A DNA stretch of 47,065 nt from the NCBI GenBank assembly GCA_019748235.1, contig JAIEPU010000050.1, forward strand, positions 1 through 47,065, given 5' to 3'. The DNA is from a bacterium. Lineage in GTDB: Bacteria > Planctomycetota > Planctomycetia > Kolteriales > Kolteriaceae. Each line of letters opens with the position of its first letter. The stretch's first letter is position 1. The notes under the pieces are model-generated. The model was not told the DNA's origin and searched no databases. It saw nothing but the letters and a program-made list of their open reading frames with translations. A program made the translations under genes and the position numbers. Below, piece by piece: positions 8,194 to 17,196 of the stretch.

Positions 8194-9123
8194 TTAGGCA
8201 GCGTTCGCTTTGGGTTTTGCGGTTGCCGGCGATTCCCGGTGCGAGTCCAGGAAAGTTTTGAGTTGCTGTAAGAACTCAGCCTTTCGCGGAGTTCCGTTGT
8301 GATCACCGCCAGGAATGATCACGACCTTCACATTCCCCATGATTTCGCCGGTCTTGTCGGCATAAGGTTTGAAAGGATCGCGATCGCCGATGATGCAGAG
8401 AGTCGGTCGCTCGTTTTTCTCGAGGGTCTCCTTTTCGATGGCGAATTGCGGGAAGGATCTGATACAAGCCGCGAGGGCTTTTTGATCATTGGCGAACTTG
8501 AAGACGGTGTTGATTCGCTCAATCTCTTGTTGCTTGGTTTCTCCTTCCCCCGGATGAAGGAATTCGAGAAGCGGAATAGGCCCATTCCCTTGATCGAGCG
8601 ACGACGCGACATCGTCCATGAGCTTCTTCCACTGGTCGTCGATCTGTAACCATCCCATGCCGCCAATCACCGCGGAAATCACTCGATCAGGATGCTCAGC
8701 CAGAAACTTTCCAGAGATGAGGGCGCCCATGGAATAACCGACGATGTGTGCCTTCTTGATTTTCAAATGATCCATCAGGCGGATGACGTCATTGACCATT
8801 TCGATGCCGTAATCTTCGGTCTCGTGAGGCTTATGGCTTCGGCCATGCCCACGATTGTCGATGGCAATGACACGGTAGTCTTGGGATAGGCGATTGATAA
8901 TTCCGGCCCAATTCACGTCGAGATTCGCGCCGAATCCATGAATGAGGATGATCGGCTCTCCCTCACCCTTGTCGAGATAATGAATTCGGACACCGTCTGA
9001 ATCGAACTCGTGACGATCTGGGGGAAGCTTCGTCTGCTTCGCCGCTGATGGCTCCGCGAGAAGAGGCATGCTCGAAGAGAAAGCAAAAATGGTAGCTGCA
9101 AGGACGAGGAAACGTGATCTCAT
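8194..9123 (-). CDS. Exported alpha/beta hydrolase
   Basis: A 309-aa protein with a signal peptide (about 1-23). It has the alpha/beta-hydrolase order: oxyanion H-G-F-G at 62-65, D-N-R-G-H-G-R-S at 89-96, nucleophile elbow G-Y-S-M-G with Ser131, acid in G-D-R-D-P (Asp249 or Asp247), and His275 in G-G-D-H-N-G. All parts of a Ser-Asp-His triad are present, so it is probably active. Haloperoxidase-like and epoxide/ester hydrolases share this pattern, and the substrate cannot be read from sequence. The C-terminus is a short Ala/Lys/Pro-rich tail. It is transcribed in the same direction as the 700-aa membrane protein but 267 bases away, so co-transcription is uncertain. Confidence 0.85.
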   Translation of the reverse strand: MRSRFLVLAATIFAFSSSMPLLAEPSAAKQTKLPPDRHEFDSDGVRIHYLDKGEGEPIILIHGFGANLDVNWAGIINRLSQDYRVIAIDNRGHGRSHKPHETEDYGIEMVNDVIRLMDHLKIKKAHIVGYSMGALISGKFLAEHPDRVISAVIGGMGWLQIDDQWKKLMDDVASSLDQGNGPIPLLEFLHPGEGETKQQEIERINTVFKFANDQKALAACIRSFPQFAIEKETLEKNERPTLCIIGDRDPFKPYADKTGEIMGNVKVVIIPGGDHNGTPRKAEFLQQLKTFLDSHRESPATAKPKANAA

Positions 9124-9244
9124 CGAACTCTCCGGCGAATCTGAGAATTAAAACCGAATGGAATCACTTTAACGGGGCTGCGAGCCACTTGCAATCGACA
9201 GATACTCGACGGTTTTGGGGCTGGCGACCTTCGGCAAATACCTC

Positions 9245-9293
9245 GACAGCCGGTCCCCCACGTCGAGGAGGTGTGACGAGGGGGCCGGCTGTC
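9245..9293. repeat. Long hairpin-forming inverted repeat
   Basis: GACAGCCGG-T-CCCCC (9245-9259) pairs with GGGGGCCGGCTGTC (9280-9293) apart from one bulged base, around a 20-base loop. It lies 25 bases beyond the stop of the two-PDZ gene on the minus strand. There is no T run on either side, so it may stabilise the mRNA end or be a dispersed palindromic element rather than a classic terminator. Confidence 0.55.
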
Positions 9294-9317
9294 AAAGGTG
9301 TTCTGCGTTAATACTTA

Positions 9318-10259
9318 CTACTTCCCGGCAGGGGTCAAGGATTCGAGTTTCTTTTGAAGTTGGTCGACCTTCTTTTCCAACTCCCTTATCTTCGTCTCGA
9401 GTTCGTCCATCCGGGATGATGACCCCTCCAGCGGGATGCTCCCTTCCAGGGCACCGATGTTGAAGGGAATTCGCCGTTCGTCGACGGTGACGATGGTCTC
9501 GATCTCTTTTCCTTCTCGAAGGAGCTTGATCGCTAACTCGTCACCTTTCTTCTTACCTTTCATGATGAGCGGCAGTTCTTCCGGCTCGGCCAGCGTTTTC
9601 CCATCGACCGAGAGAATGAGGTCATCCACCTTTATCCCAGCCTTTAATGCGGGACTATCAGGCATCACATCCGCGACGATCAGGCCTTTACGGTCGCCGA
9701 GTTTCAGGCGTTCGCGAAGCTCGTCATCAACTTGCTCCAGAAGAACGCCAATCATCGGCTGGGGCTTCAAGGCCTTTTTGAGCGCTTCTTCCATTCCTGG
9801 AAATGGAATAGGAGGGTTCGCGGGAATACCGCCACGATCGTTGCCGTCGAACGGTAATCGTGGGTCTTGTGCCGGGAATTCGGGCCGCTCCGGGCGACGT
9901 GGGCGGACGGGTGGTTTCGTTAGATCAACAGTAACCGTCTTCTCTTCCTTATCGTGCACAAAGCGAATCTCGACCTTATCTCCCGCCTTGTAGGCACCGA
10001 TACGAACGCGGAGGTCCTCGAAACTCTTGATCTCTTGATCGCCGAGTCCGACGATTCGATCACCCACTTTAATGCCCGCTCTGTCCGCGGGTCCCTCTTT
10101 CGCGACCTCGCGCACGATCGCCCCGGTTTCGTTGCTCCCAGGCGCGGGATCTTCCCCGAAGATTCCCAGGTAGGGGCGATCCGATTGGGCAGAGGCGAAG
10201 TTTGTCAGCCCGCAGAGAGAGACGACAACGAGCGGCAGTATCCAAGGGGAGCGAAACAT
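9318..10259 (-). CDS. Secreted protein with two PDZ domains and a C-terminal coiled coil
   Basis: A 313-aa protein. The start is at the ATG at 10259, which has AAAGGAAG upstream and begins a signal peptide (MFRSPWILPLVVVSLCGLTNFASA); the open frame runs further upstream without support. PDZ1 spans about 28-113 (G-P-A-D-R-A-G-I-K-V-G-D-R-I), followed by a Pro/Arg-rich linker. PDZ2 spans about 168-260 (S-P-A-L-K-A-G-I-K-V-D-D-L-I). A heptad-like coiled coil covers about 283-307. There is no protease domain, so unlike HtrA/DegP it should bind peptides or protein C-termini without cutting. It follows an ECF sigma/anti-sigma pair whose anti-sigma also carries a PDZ domain, which suggests a role in envelope sensing (inference). 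Confidence 0.85.
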   Translation of the reverse strand: MFRSPWILPLVVVSLCGLTNFASAQSDRPYLGIFGEDPAPGSNETGAIVREVAKEGPADRAGIKVGDRIVGLGDQEIKSFEDLRVRIGAYKAGDKVEIRFVHDKEEKTVTVDLTKPPVRPRRPERPEFPAQDPRLPFDGNDRGGIPANPPIPFPGMEEALKKALKPQPMIGVLLEQVDDELRERLKLGDRKGLIVADVMPDSPALKAGIKVDDLILSVDGKTLAEPEELPLIMKGKKKGDELAIKLLREGKEIETIVTVDERRIPFNIGALEGSIPLEGSSSRMDELETKIRELEKKVDQLQKKLESLTPAGK

Positions 10260-10438
10260 GACGATAGCTTCCTTTGCATATCGTTCGGAAACAAACGTAA
10301 GAGTGACCGTCACTCCTCCACCATCTCCATCATCGCTTGAAGGATTCAACCAACAAGCGACCTCTCCAAGTATGGTCCGCCAAAAGGTCCGATCATGCAA
10401 GCCTTGCTGCTGATCGAAGTGGAGCCTCAAAAACGACC

Positions 10439-10476
10439 GATGCTCGCCCAAATGAGTTTCCATCCGGGCGAGCATC
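10439..10476 (-). terminator. Probable terminator after the anti-sigma/PDZ gene
   Basis: GATGCTCGCCC (10439-10449) pairs perfectly with GGGCGAGCATC (10466-10476). On the minus strand it lies 15 bases past the stop of the PDZ anti-sigma gene, and a GTTTTT run follows about five bases later. The plus side also has an ATTTTT run. Confidence 0.6.
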
Positions 10477-10490
10477 AAATTTTTCAGCCA

Positions 10491-11426
10491 TTAAACCCGG
10501 ATGCTGTCGAATGAAGCATCTTCCACCCAATTCTCGTTAGATCCCGAGAATTGAAAGGAGGACTGTGGAACGATGGAGGACTCCATCGGAACCGGGGCAC
10601 CTTCATCATTCAGCTTCTTCTTGAAGTGAACGGTGACATCCACCTTCTGTCGATTCCGTATCAGGGAGAAGTTGGCCACTTCGTCTTGCATCTCCGAGTT
10701 GAGCACCTCAACGGTATGCTTGGGAGCATAGACAGGCTTGCCGTCAATGGCGGTGATGCAATCACCCGGCTTAAGGCCCGCTTTGTCCGCCCAGGAATGA
10801 GGGACGACCTCTGTGACGACCACGCCGTTTTGATCAGGCAATCCAAGCTTGTGCTGCATCAATCGTTCGATGCGAGTCACGATCATCCCGAGTTCCGTAA
10901 CGATAATGGATTCACCCGGAATAGGAAGCGAGACGTGAATTTGAATCGGAATTCGCTGCGGAGGAACGACGGGTCGGTTTCCCTCCACCGTAGTTACTTC
11001 CGGCCAATTCACCGTCTGAACCGGTCTCTGCCCAAACCCGCCCCCCATATCGGGCGCAAAGCGCCGAAACTCCGACAACCCGGTCAGGCAAAGAAGCCCA
11101 ACGCAGGCCGCCGCGAGATAACGAGTCGGCATCCAATCTGATACCTGAGGTCGACGTTTTCCCGCCGGACCAAGTTGGGGTTCAATTCGATCCCAAAGCG
11201 ATCCTTCCCCTCGAACGACGAGTGACTCCTCTGGAAGAGGAGACGATGCCGCCTCGTGAAGAATCGATAGGGACTTCGTGAAAGCATCGAGCTCGGTTCG
11301 ACTCTGTTCGTCGTAACGAGCTGTCTCATCGACGGCTTTGACCTCATCGACCGTCAGATCTTCTGTCACCCTTAGCGGGATGAGGTGAGAGATCTTGTCA
11401 TAATCAGAACTCTTCTTCCTCTTCAC
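10491..11426 (-). CDS. Membrane anti-sigma factor candidate with C-terminal PDZ domain
   Basis: A 311-aa protein. The start is GTG at 11426, overlapping the sigma-factor stop as GTGA, the usual sign of translational coupling; the frame is open upstream but would overlap the sigma gene. Residues 1-100 are a charged cytoplasmic region (about 12-60 helical), without the HxxxCxxC zinc site of many anti-sigma factors. One membrane helix follows at about 103-119, then a linker with Pro-rich stretches and a PDZ domain at about 190-270 (H-S-W-A-D-K-A-G-L-K-P-G-D). Position next to the sigma gene and one-pass topology suggest an anti-sigma factor sensing a periplasmic peptide or unfolded-protein signal. 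The N-terminus itself is not recognisable, so the role is inferred. Confidence 0.75.
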   Translation of the reverse strand: MKRKKSSDYDKISHLIPLRVTEDLTVDEVKAVDETARYDEQSRTELDAFTKSLSILHEAASSPLPEESLVVRGEGSLWDRIEPQLGPAGKRRPQVSDWMPTRYLAAACVGLLCLTGLSEFRRFAPDMGGGFGQRPVQTVNWPEVTTVEGNRPVVPPQRIPIQIHVSLPIPGESIIVTELGMIVTRIERLMQHKLGLPDQNGVVVTEVVPHSWADKAGLKPGDCITAIDGKPVYAPKHTVEVLNSEMQDEVANFSLIRNRQKVDVTVHFKKKLNDEGAPVPMESSIVPQSSFQFSGSNENWVEDASFDSIRV

Positions 11427-12034
11427 GCCGTTTCTCCCTGCCGCTTCGACCAAATTTCTTTGAACATTTCCCGTGCCCGCAGGAGCCGCCAACGAACGGT
11501 AGGCTCTTGTCGTCCGATGATGGCCGCCACTTCAGAGCAGGGAAAACCTTCGAGATCTCGCAACATCATCACTGTTCGATAATCGATCGGGATCTGAGCT
11601 AACACGTGCTGGACTTCCTGACTGAGATCCAGCGCGTTGCGAGGATCGGGATCGGGCGGATCGTATGAGGACTCTCCCTGATTCATCTCATTCAGGCTGA
11701 GTTTGACGCGCCGCTTATTCCGCCGCAACCAATCGATCGCGGTATTCACGCCGATCTGAAACAACCATGGACCAAATCGCTTCGAACTGTCGAACCGATC
11801 GAGCCGATCGTAAGCCTTTAAAAAAGAATCTTGCGCCAAATCCTCGGCGGTCTCGGCATTGCCGACCATCCGATGGATCGTCCGGACAAGCTTCTTTTCG
11901 TAACGGTGCACGAGTTCGCCGTAGGCTGCGCGAACACCCTGCCGGACTTGCTCGACCAAGCGAGAATCACTCGCCTTCTCCAGCGTTTCTACATCAGCCA
12001 ATCGGCTGACTGTCACATCTGTCTTCAGGCCCAT
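11423..12034 (-). CDS. ECF (RpoE-like) RNA polymerase sigma factor
   Basis: A 203-aa protein with the two ECF domains. Region 2 spans about 41-105, with N-A-E-T-A-E-D-L-A-Q-D-S-F-L-K-A-Y-D-R-L (the core RNA polymerase and -10 binding helix). Region 4 spans about 142-193, with P-I-D-Y-R-T-V-M-M-L-R-D-L-E-G-F and a helix-turn-helix ending in V-R-W-R-L-L-R-A-R. Length and layout are standard. The stop overlaps the GTG start of the PDZ anti-sigma candidate by four bases. The upstream 263 bases (12035-12297) would hold its promoter, which may be autoregulated, though I could not identify a -35/-10 pair with confidence. Confidence 0.95.
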   Translation of the reverse strand: MGLKTDVTVSRLADVETLEKASDSRLVEQVRQGVRAAYGELVHRYEKKLVRTIHRMVGNAETAEDLAQDSFLKAYDRLDRFDSSKRFGPWLFQIGVNTAIDWLRRNKRRVKLSLNEMNQGESSYDPPDPDPRNALDLSQEVQHVLAQIPIDYRTVMMLRDLEGFPCSEVAAIIGRQEPTVRWRLLRAREMFKEIWSKRQGETA

Positions 12035-12297
12035 GTCATTGCTCCTCGTCTACATCCCTTACGGGGAGATGGGAATAGACGTTGGCCTATTTTGAATCGG
12101 TTGCCGTGCGGCGACTCTTTTAAGCTGTAACTCATTGGTGATCAATAGATTGCAACGAATCGATTTTCACCGATTTTTAGACGCAACTCCGTCAGATTTC
12201 AGGCTCTTTTGTTTCTTAGGGAAGTGTCAAGTAATGCTTTACGCCAAATGATTTCACCACATTGATGCGCCCAAGAGAAGTGGGAATCGTGCATGAA

Positions 12298-14055
12298 TCA
12301 GTGATCGGAAGGCATTCTGAGGAGGTTTTTTCGCTCGATCTCTTCGAACAGCACTTCGGCAGCAATCTGATGAGCGATCTCGTTGGGATGTGCATCGAGC
12401 GGATGTACGGTGGGCTGGTCTCGAAGAAAACCGACACTTTGTTCGAGTCGTGCCCGGACAGCATCCCCGCTATCAACAATGGCGATGTCCCGTCCATTCA
12501 AGCCTTGCGACAAAGTTTCATGAAGGCTGCGCCATCGTTCCGTCATCGGAAGGTAACGAAAGAGAAGAATCACAAGTTTGATCTTCCGGGCCGTGCAGAA
12601 ATCATGAAGGGCTCTTACTTCTTCAAGGCAGACGGAGTAATCGTTGGGTTGTTGCTGCTTCAGTGAGTGTCCCGGCGATTCGTTATCGTTGTCAAGCATT
12701 TGCAGCACGACCATTTGCGGACTGTAGTGACTCGCTTCATGCTCAAAACAGAGTCGCTCTTCCTTGGTGGAGTATCCACATCGGCCCGCATTGATCACTT
12801 CGAATCGAGTCAGAGCATTCTCTGAGTTTGATCCAAGCATCGATTCATTGAGCAAGTCTTCAAGGCGCTTCGAATAGGTATCCTCTTCTTTAACTCCCTG
12901 GCCCCATGTGCAGGAGTCTCCGAGGCAGACGATGCGGAATGCGTTGCCGGGCCTTGGTACGGCATAGTCACGATCCCTGAATCCCCGATCGTTGCACTGC
13001 GAAGCCATCGTCGAACGCGTGATGGGGATAAGTGGAAAGATCTTGGTTCCGTGGCTCGAGAATTCCAAATCGCTGAGCTCGATCGGTACGGTAGACGGGT
13101 GCAAGTAGAAGCTCAGTTCGACGAGAGTCACATCATCCTTCGGAACAAAATCGAGGAGGAATTCCTTCCAATCGTTCGTCAGTTCATAATCGCCGCGAGC
13201 CACGTTCTCGGTGGAATTTTGCTTGGCGACCCCAACGGTGATCGGCCGTGGCTCGTCCGCTCTCGCTCGAAATCGAACTTGGCACGATTCTCCCGCGCGG
13301 ATCGGCCAGTGGCTGCACGTCCATACCGCATGCCATAACCGCTGCTCGGGATCTTGATGGACCGAAATCCGAATCGTCTGATGCGAATCACCGAGAGGAT
13401 TGAATTCTGCAGACGTTCCTTTGTCGGTCGATAAGCACATGCTCCACGCCAACCAAGGTGATGACGGACCGCTAGGAGATTGACTGAAATAGCCGCGTGG
13501 ATTCCACGAATAGAAGTGGCAGAATCGTGAATACGGAAGAATGGTCGGGGCCTTGAAAGGTACCGATTTGGTGTTTCCGTAGACGAGATGAAACGCCGGT
13601 TGATGAAAGTACGGGCTCGAAAATCTGACCGCCTCGACGCCGAGCACGACCGTTACCAGTGCCGCGCCAAAACAAGCCACATTAAACGAGTAGCCGCGAG
13701 ACATGAAAATCAGGATTGATGGGATGGCGAGATAGAGGAGGGCGGTCATTCCGATCACAGGCCGAAATGTGGCCACGGTGCCCCAATAGTAGATCGGGTA
13801 CCAAGCCATTGCTCCCGTGAAGATGACTGTAACCAGGAGTGTGCCGATCGTCTTTGGTGTGACTGGATGTCGCCGCCGCGCGGTGGCGGCGATGAGCAAG
13901 ATAAGTCCGAGGCACGCGAGTAGCTTGACCGATGTCGCATAAGCGCTGGCCAGAATGGCGATCCCATGAGTCAGAATCAGACAAACGAGCAGCAATGCCC
14001 CGACTTGGATCGGCGCGAGCTTGATTTCCGAGGAATCGCGCGAGCGTTGCAACAA
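12298..14055 (-). CDS. Membrane-anchored SGNH/GDSL hydrolase
   Basis: A 585-aa protein. The N-terminal 155 residues contain about five hydrophobic segments (membrane anchor). A soluble region (about 160-345) with a beta-sandwich-like, carbohydrate-binding-module flavour follows. The C-terminal SGNH domain starts at about residue 365: block I I-V-C-L-G-D-S-C-T-W-G-Q-G-V (catalytic Ser), block II around I-N-A-G-R-C-G-Y-S-T, block III L-D-N-D-N, and block V D-A-H-P-N-E with the Asp-x-His pair. This family de-esterifies lipids, acetylated sugars or related polymers. The combination of membrane segments and an extracytoplasmic SGNH domain suggests processing of cell-surface polysaccharide (inference). 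It is upstream of, and in the same direction as, the ECF sigma gene, 263 bases away. Confidence 0.82.
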   Translation of the reverse strand: MLQRSRDSSEIKLAPIQVGALLLVCLILTHGIAILASAYATSVKLLACLGLILLIAATARRRHPVTPKTIGTLLVTVIFTGAMAWYPIYYWGTVATFRPVIGMTALLYLAIPSILIFMSRGYSFNVACFGAALVTVVLGVEAVRFSSPYFHQPAFHLVYGNTKSVPFKAPTILPYSRFCHFYSWNPRGYFSQSPSGPSSPWLAWSMCLSTDKGTSAEFNPLGDSHQTIRISVHQDPEQRLWHAVWTCSHWPIRAGESCQVRFRARADEPRPITVGVAKQNSTENVARGDYELTNDWKEFLLDFVPKDDVTLVELSFYLHPSTVPIELSDLEFSSHGTKIFPLIPITRSTMASQCNDRGFRDRDYAVPRPGNAFRIVCLGDSCTWGQGVKEEDTYSKRLEDLLNESMLGSNSENALTRFEVINAGRCGYSTKEERLCFEHEASHYSPQMVVLQMLDNDNESPGHSLKQQQPNDYSVCLEEVRALHDFCTARKIKLVILLFRYLPMTERWRSLHETLSQGLNGRDIAIVDSGDAVRARLEQSVGFLRDQPTVHPLDAHPNEIAHQIAAEVLFEEIERKNLLRMPSDH

Positions 14056-14364
14056 CTAGCTTCCCCTTAATCGGTCTTGCGACCTATGACCTTTTCTGCC
14101 GATCAAATCGATGGACGCTGAAGTATAACTCCGACGTGGACGTCTCTCGTATTCGACTTCATCGGTGAAAGGTAATGCGGAGAACTCAATCTCACAACAA
14201 ATGGTTCGCTCGGTTCACGTTTTGAGACGTGAAAATGGATATCCTGCCACCTCCGAATATTTTTCTGGCGAGCGACGATCGTTTCGGTAAATCTGGTGAG
14301 CAATTCGGTCCCTGTCGTTTCGATTAAATGACTCAATAACCAAGCGGGTTTCCGGGAGAATGTA
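14056..14364. other. Divergent intergenic region, no gene seen
   Basis: 309 bases between the divergent SGNH hydrolase (minus) and DUF1080 (plus) genes. The minus frame at 14103-14588 runs through the start of the DUF1080 gene and has no recognisable product. I see no strong hairpin or obvious promoter pair. Confidence 0.4.
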
Positions 14365-15615
14365 ATGATTCGCGTTTTTGTTGCATCGATCTGTTTTTGG
14401 GCGAGCGCCTCGCTCGTGCTCGCCGAGGCTCCGTTGAACCAGCTGACCCCCGAGGAGGTCGCTGAGGGATGGATTCTCCTGTTCGATGGTGAAACCAAGT
14501 TTGGTTGGAAGGCGGAATTCCCCACCTTCGAGAAGTCATGGATCGTCGAGAACGGAATCCTCACCTGCAAGACCGATGCGGCCTTCAATCACCTTCGCAC
14601 GAACGCGGTCTTCTCCGACTTCATCCTCAAACTTGACTTCCGAGTGAACGCCAAGGGAAACAGCGGTATTTTCTTCCGCGGCGGATCAAAGGGAGTTTCA
14701 TTCGTCGGTATCAAGGGGATCACCGGCTACGAAGCGCAGGTGGACGATAACGATCCGCGTGGACTTCTCTATCAAACCGGCGGACTTTATGACGTCGCTC
14801 CTGCCACCAAACTGATCAAGGGAGAAGATCAATGGCGTAGCTATGAAATCATCGCCGACGGAAACCACATCGTCACGAAGATCAATGGCGAAGTCGTTTG
14901 CGATACGCAGCAAACCAAGTTTCATTGCGGCCATATCGGGCTTCAACAGCACAATCCTGGCAGCAAGATCGAATTCAAAAACATCAAGCTCAAGCCGCTC
15001 GGCCTCAAGTCGATTTTCAACGGCAAGGATCTGACGGGCTGGAAAGTCGTCTCACGCGATCCTTCCGCGGAGAAACTTCAGGCGGCTTGGGTCGTGAAGG
15101 ATGGCCAGATCCATGTCGACGTGCCGGCAAAGGAAGGTGTCAAGAGTGGCGGGCAAGGCCAGCTCGAAACCGAAGCGTCCTACAAGGACTTCATCATGCA
15201 GTCCGATATCCGCGTGAACGGCAAGCACTTCAATTCGGGTATCTTCTTCCGTTCGCTTCCGAATACGACCTGGGTCGGCTACGAATCACAGATCCGCAAT
15301 CAGTGGATGGAGCAGCGTGATCGTCCTATCGATTACGGAACCGGCGGTGTCTATAACCTGAAGCCCGCCCGAAAGGTCACCACCGACGACAACGTCTATT
15401 TCAAGAAGACGCTCCTTGTCGCAGGCAACTATATCGGCGTGTGGCTCAACGGTTATCAGGTCACCGACTACAAGGACAAGCGGAAGCCGAATCCCAATCC
15501 TCGCGAAGGGTTCTATGACGGCCCTGGAAAGATCGCGCTTCAGTCGCACGATCCGACGACCAATCTGGACTTCAAGAACATCCAGATTGTGGAGTTCCCG
15601 GCCGACTGTAACTAA
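14365..15615 (+). CDS. Secreted protein with two 3-keto-disaccharide hydrolase (DUF1080) domains
   Basis: A 416-aa protein with a signal peptide (about 1-20, ending A-L/V-L-A-E-A). It consists of two homologous jelly-roll DUF1080 domains. The first, about 25-208, opens with W-I-L-L-F-D-G-E-T-K-F-G-W and contains N-S-G-I-F-F-R-G. The second, about 213-415, opens with S-I-F-N-G-K-D-L-T-G-W and contains F-N-S-G-I-F-F-R-S. Family members are concanavalin-like lectin/glucanase folds, and several act on 3-keto-disaccharides. It probably acts outside the cytoplasm on carbohydrate. Each copy keeps the internal G-Y-E-x-Q motif. It is followed by a strong terminator, so it forms a single-gene unit. Confidence 0.92.
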   Translation: MIRVFVASICFWASASLVLAEAPLNQLTPEEVAEGWILLFDGETKFGWKAEFPTFEKSWIVENGILTCKTDAAFNHLRTNAVFSDFILKLDFRVNAKGNSGIFFRGGSKGVSFVGIKGITGYEAQVDDNDPRGLLYQTGGLYDVAPATKLIKGEDQWRSYEIIADGNHIVTKINGEVVCDTQQTKFHCGHIGLQQHNPGSKIEFKNIKLKPLGLKSIFNGKDLTGWKVVSRDPSAEKLQAAWVVKDGQIHVDVPAKEGVKSGGQGQLETEASYKDFIMQSDIRVNGKHFNSGIFFRSLPNTTWVGYESQIRNQWMEQRDRPIDYGTGGVYNLKPARKVTTDDNVYFKKTLLVAGNYIGVWLNGYQVTDYKDKRKPNPNPREGFYDGPGKIALQSHDPTTNLDFKNIQIVEFPADCN

Positions 15616-15652
15616 CTCGCTCGGACGAACGGTCGAGCCATGTTGAAATGTG

Positions 15653-15690
15653 AAAACCTCCCATTTCATCCAAGAAATGGGAGGTTTTTT
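15653..15690 (+). terminator. Rho-independent terminator of the DUF1080 gene
   Basis: A perfect 15-bp stem (15653-15667 with 15674-15688), 6-base loop, and a run of six T residues at 15685-15690. It lies 37 bases after the stop codon. Confidence 0.92.
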
Positions 15691-15946
15691 GTCGCGTCTT
15701 CATCCGTCCCAAATCGGTGTGGATGGAAAGAGGATCGAAAGGCTGCTAAAGCGTGTCATTCAATTCTTTGAGTAAATTCAAAGGGGTCGCGCAATCCGCC
15801 TCAATTCGAGGCGCTTTTCTTCGGGCAAAATCAGCCCTATCAAGGGCCTGCTTCGAGCTCCTTTTTGTTTCAGTTTGATCGGAAACCCATCTTCGCAATT
15901 TTAAAACGGGTCCGTATACTCCCCCGAACTTGTGGTGTCGGCAAGG

Positions 15947-17059
15947 ATGGCGGCTCATGCGGTTACGGAAGATCATGACCCGCCTCGCACTGCCTCTTCG
16001 CTCAAGGTAGTACTCGAGACTTGGAACCATCCGATCATGGCCTCCACGACTGAAGCTCATCGACGACTTGAAATGCCCGAATCCGCAGTGGGGGGGCGAA
16101 TCTTTTGGCCCTACCTCAGCTACTTCATCGCGCTCCACATCTTCGCCCTTTTGGCGTTTGTCCCATACTTCTTCTCGTGGACCGGCGTCGCGCTGGTGTT
16201 CATCGGCAATTATTTCTTCGGCTCCTGTGGCGTTAACATTGGGTATCACCGCCTTCTCACGCACGGCAGCTTTAAATGCTCGAAGTGGCTGGAACGGACC
16301 TTCGCGATCCTTGGCATCTGCTCGCTCCAAGATTCGCCCGTCCGATGGGTCGCCGTCCACCGGATGCATCACCAATACTCAGACGAACGACCTGATCCGC
16401 ACAGCCCGCTCGTGAGCTTTCTCTGGGGGCACATGGGATGGCTCGTCAAGGAGAACCGCGAAGTCGGCACGCTGGCGATGTTTGACCGATACGCCCGTGA
16501 TCTCATTTCCGATCGCTTCTACCGGAACCTGCACCGCAATTTCAATTGGCTCGGAGTATGGTTTCTCCATGTCGTGCTCTTCGCGGCCGTCGGCTTCCTC
16601 GTCGCCTACATGGTGTCACCCACTCCAGAGAAGGCACTTCAGTTTGGCCTGAGCATTTTCGTCTGGGGCGTGATCGTGCGGACGGTCTACGTTTGGCACA
16701 TCACCTGGGCGGTGAACTCAGCGAGCCACCTCTGGGGTTATCGCAATTACAAGACGGGCGAAGACAGCACGAACAATTGGGTGGTGGCGCTCCTCACCAA
16801 TGGGGAGGGCTGGCACAACAACCATCACGCCGATCAACGAAGTGCCGCTCACGGGCATAAGTGGTGGGAGATGGATCTCACGTATTCCACCATCAAATTG
16901 CTCGAAAAGCTTGGCCTCGTATGGGATGTCCTTCCTCCACGCGTCCCCAAGCACCGCCAGCGCGTCGTCGGAACCGTAACCAACGTTTCCGATGGGGATG
17001 CCGAATCCATCGGCACTCCCGAAACGCAGGCAGAGGGGCCAAAGCGGAAAGCGGTGTAG
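15947..17059 (+). CDS. Fatty-acid (acyl-CoA delta-9 type) desaturase
   Basis: About 370 aa from the ATG at 15947. Alternative starts are GTG at 15932 and ATG at 16037; none has a clear Shine-Dalgarno, so the N-terminus is uncertain. The three histidine boxes of membrane di-iron desaturases are intact: H-R-L-L-T-H, H-R-M-H-H, and H-N-N-H-H near the C-terminus. Hydrophobic segments pair before box 1 and between boxes 2 and 3. The spacing fits the stearoyl/acyl-CoA delta-9 group, which introduces a cis double bond into saturated acyl chains using O2 and an electron donor. The C-terminal 40 residues are a polar tail. The following gene is a PepSY-type membrane protein 137 bases away; no functional link is obvious. 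Confidence 0.92.
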   Translation: MAAHAVTEDHDPPRTASSLKVVLETWNHPIMASTTEAHRRLEMPESAVGGRIFWPYLSYFIALHIFALLAFVPYFFSWTGVALVFIGNYFFGSCGVNIGYHRLLTHGSFKCSKWLERTFAILGICSLQDSPVRWVAVHRMHHQYSDERPDPHSPLVSFLWGHMGWLVKENREVGTLAMFDRYARDLISDRFYRNLHRNFNWLGVWFLHVVLFAAVGFLVAYMVSPTPEKALQFGLSIFVWGVIVRTVYVWHITWAVNSASHLWGYRNYKTGEDSTNNWVVALLTNGEGWHNNHHADQRSAAHGHKWWEMDLTYSTIKLLEKLGLVWDVLPPRVPKHRQRVVGTVTNVSDGDAESIGTPETQAEGPKRKAV

Positions 17060-17196
17060 CGGTTGTTCCGTCTTTCGATTTCTTCGGCTCTAGTGATTCA
17101 TCCCCCTTGAGTCGTCGCATGTCCCATCTTGCCATGCCATAATCGATCCGGCGGTTCGCATTTGTCGCGAACCACATGAGCGGGATCGGGATTTAG

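Noticed and set aside
10551-11141. 196-aa plus frame opposite the PDZ anti-sigma gene
   Set aside because: The PDZ domain and membrane helix read on the minus strand; the plus frame has no recognisable features.
15746-16375. 209-aa minus frame opposite the desaturase
   Set aside because: The plus strand carries the full histidine-box desaturase; the minus frame is a shadow.
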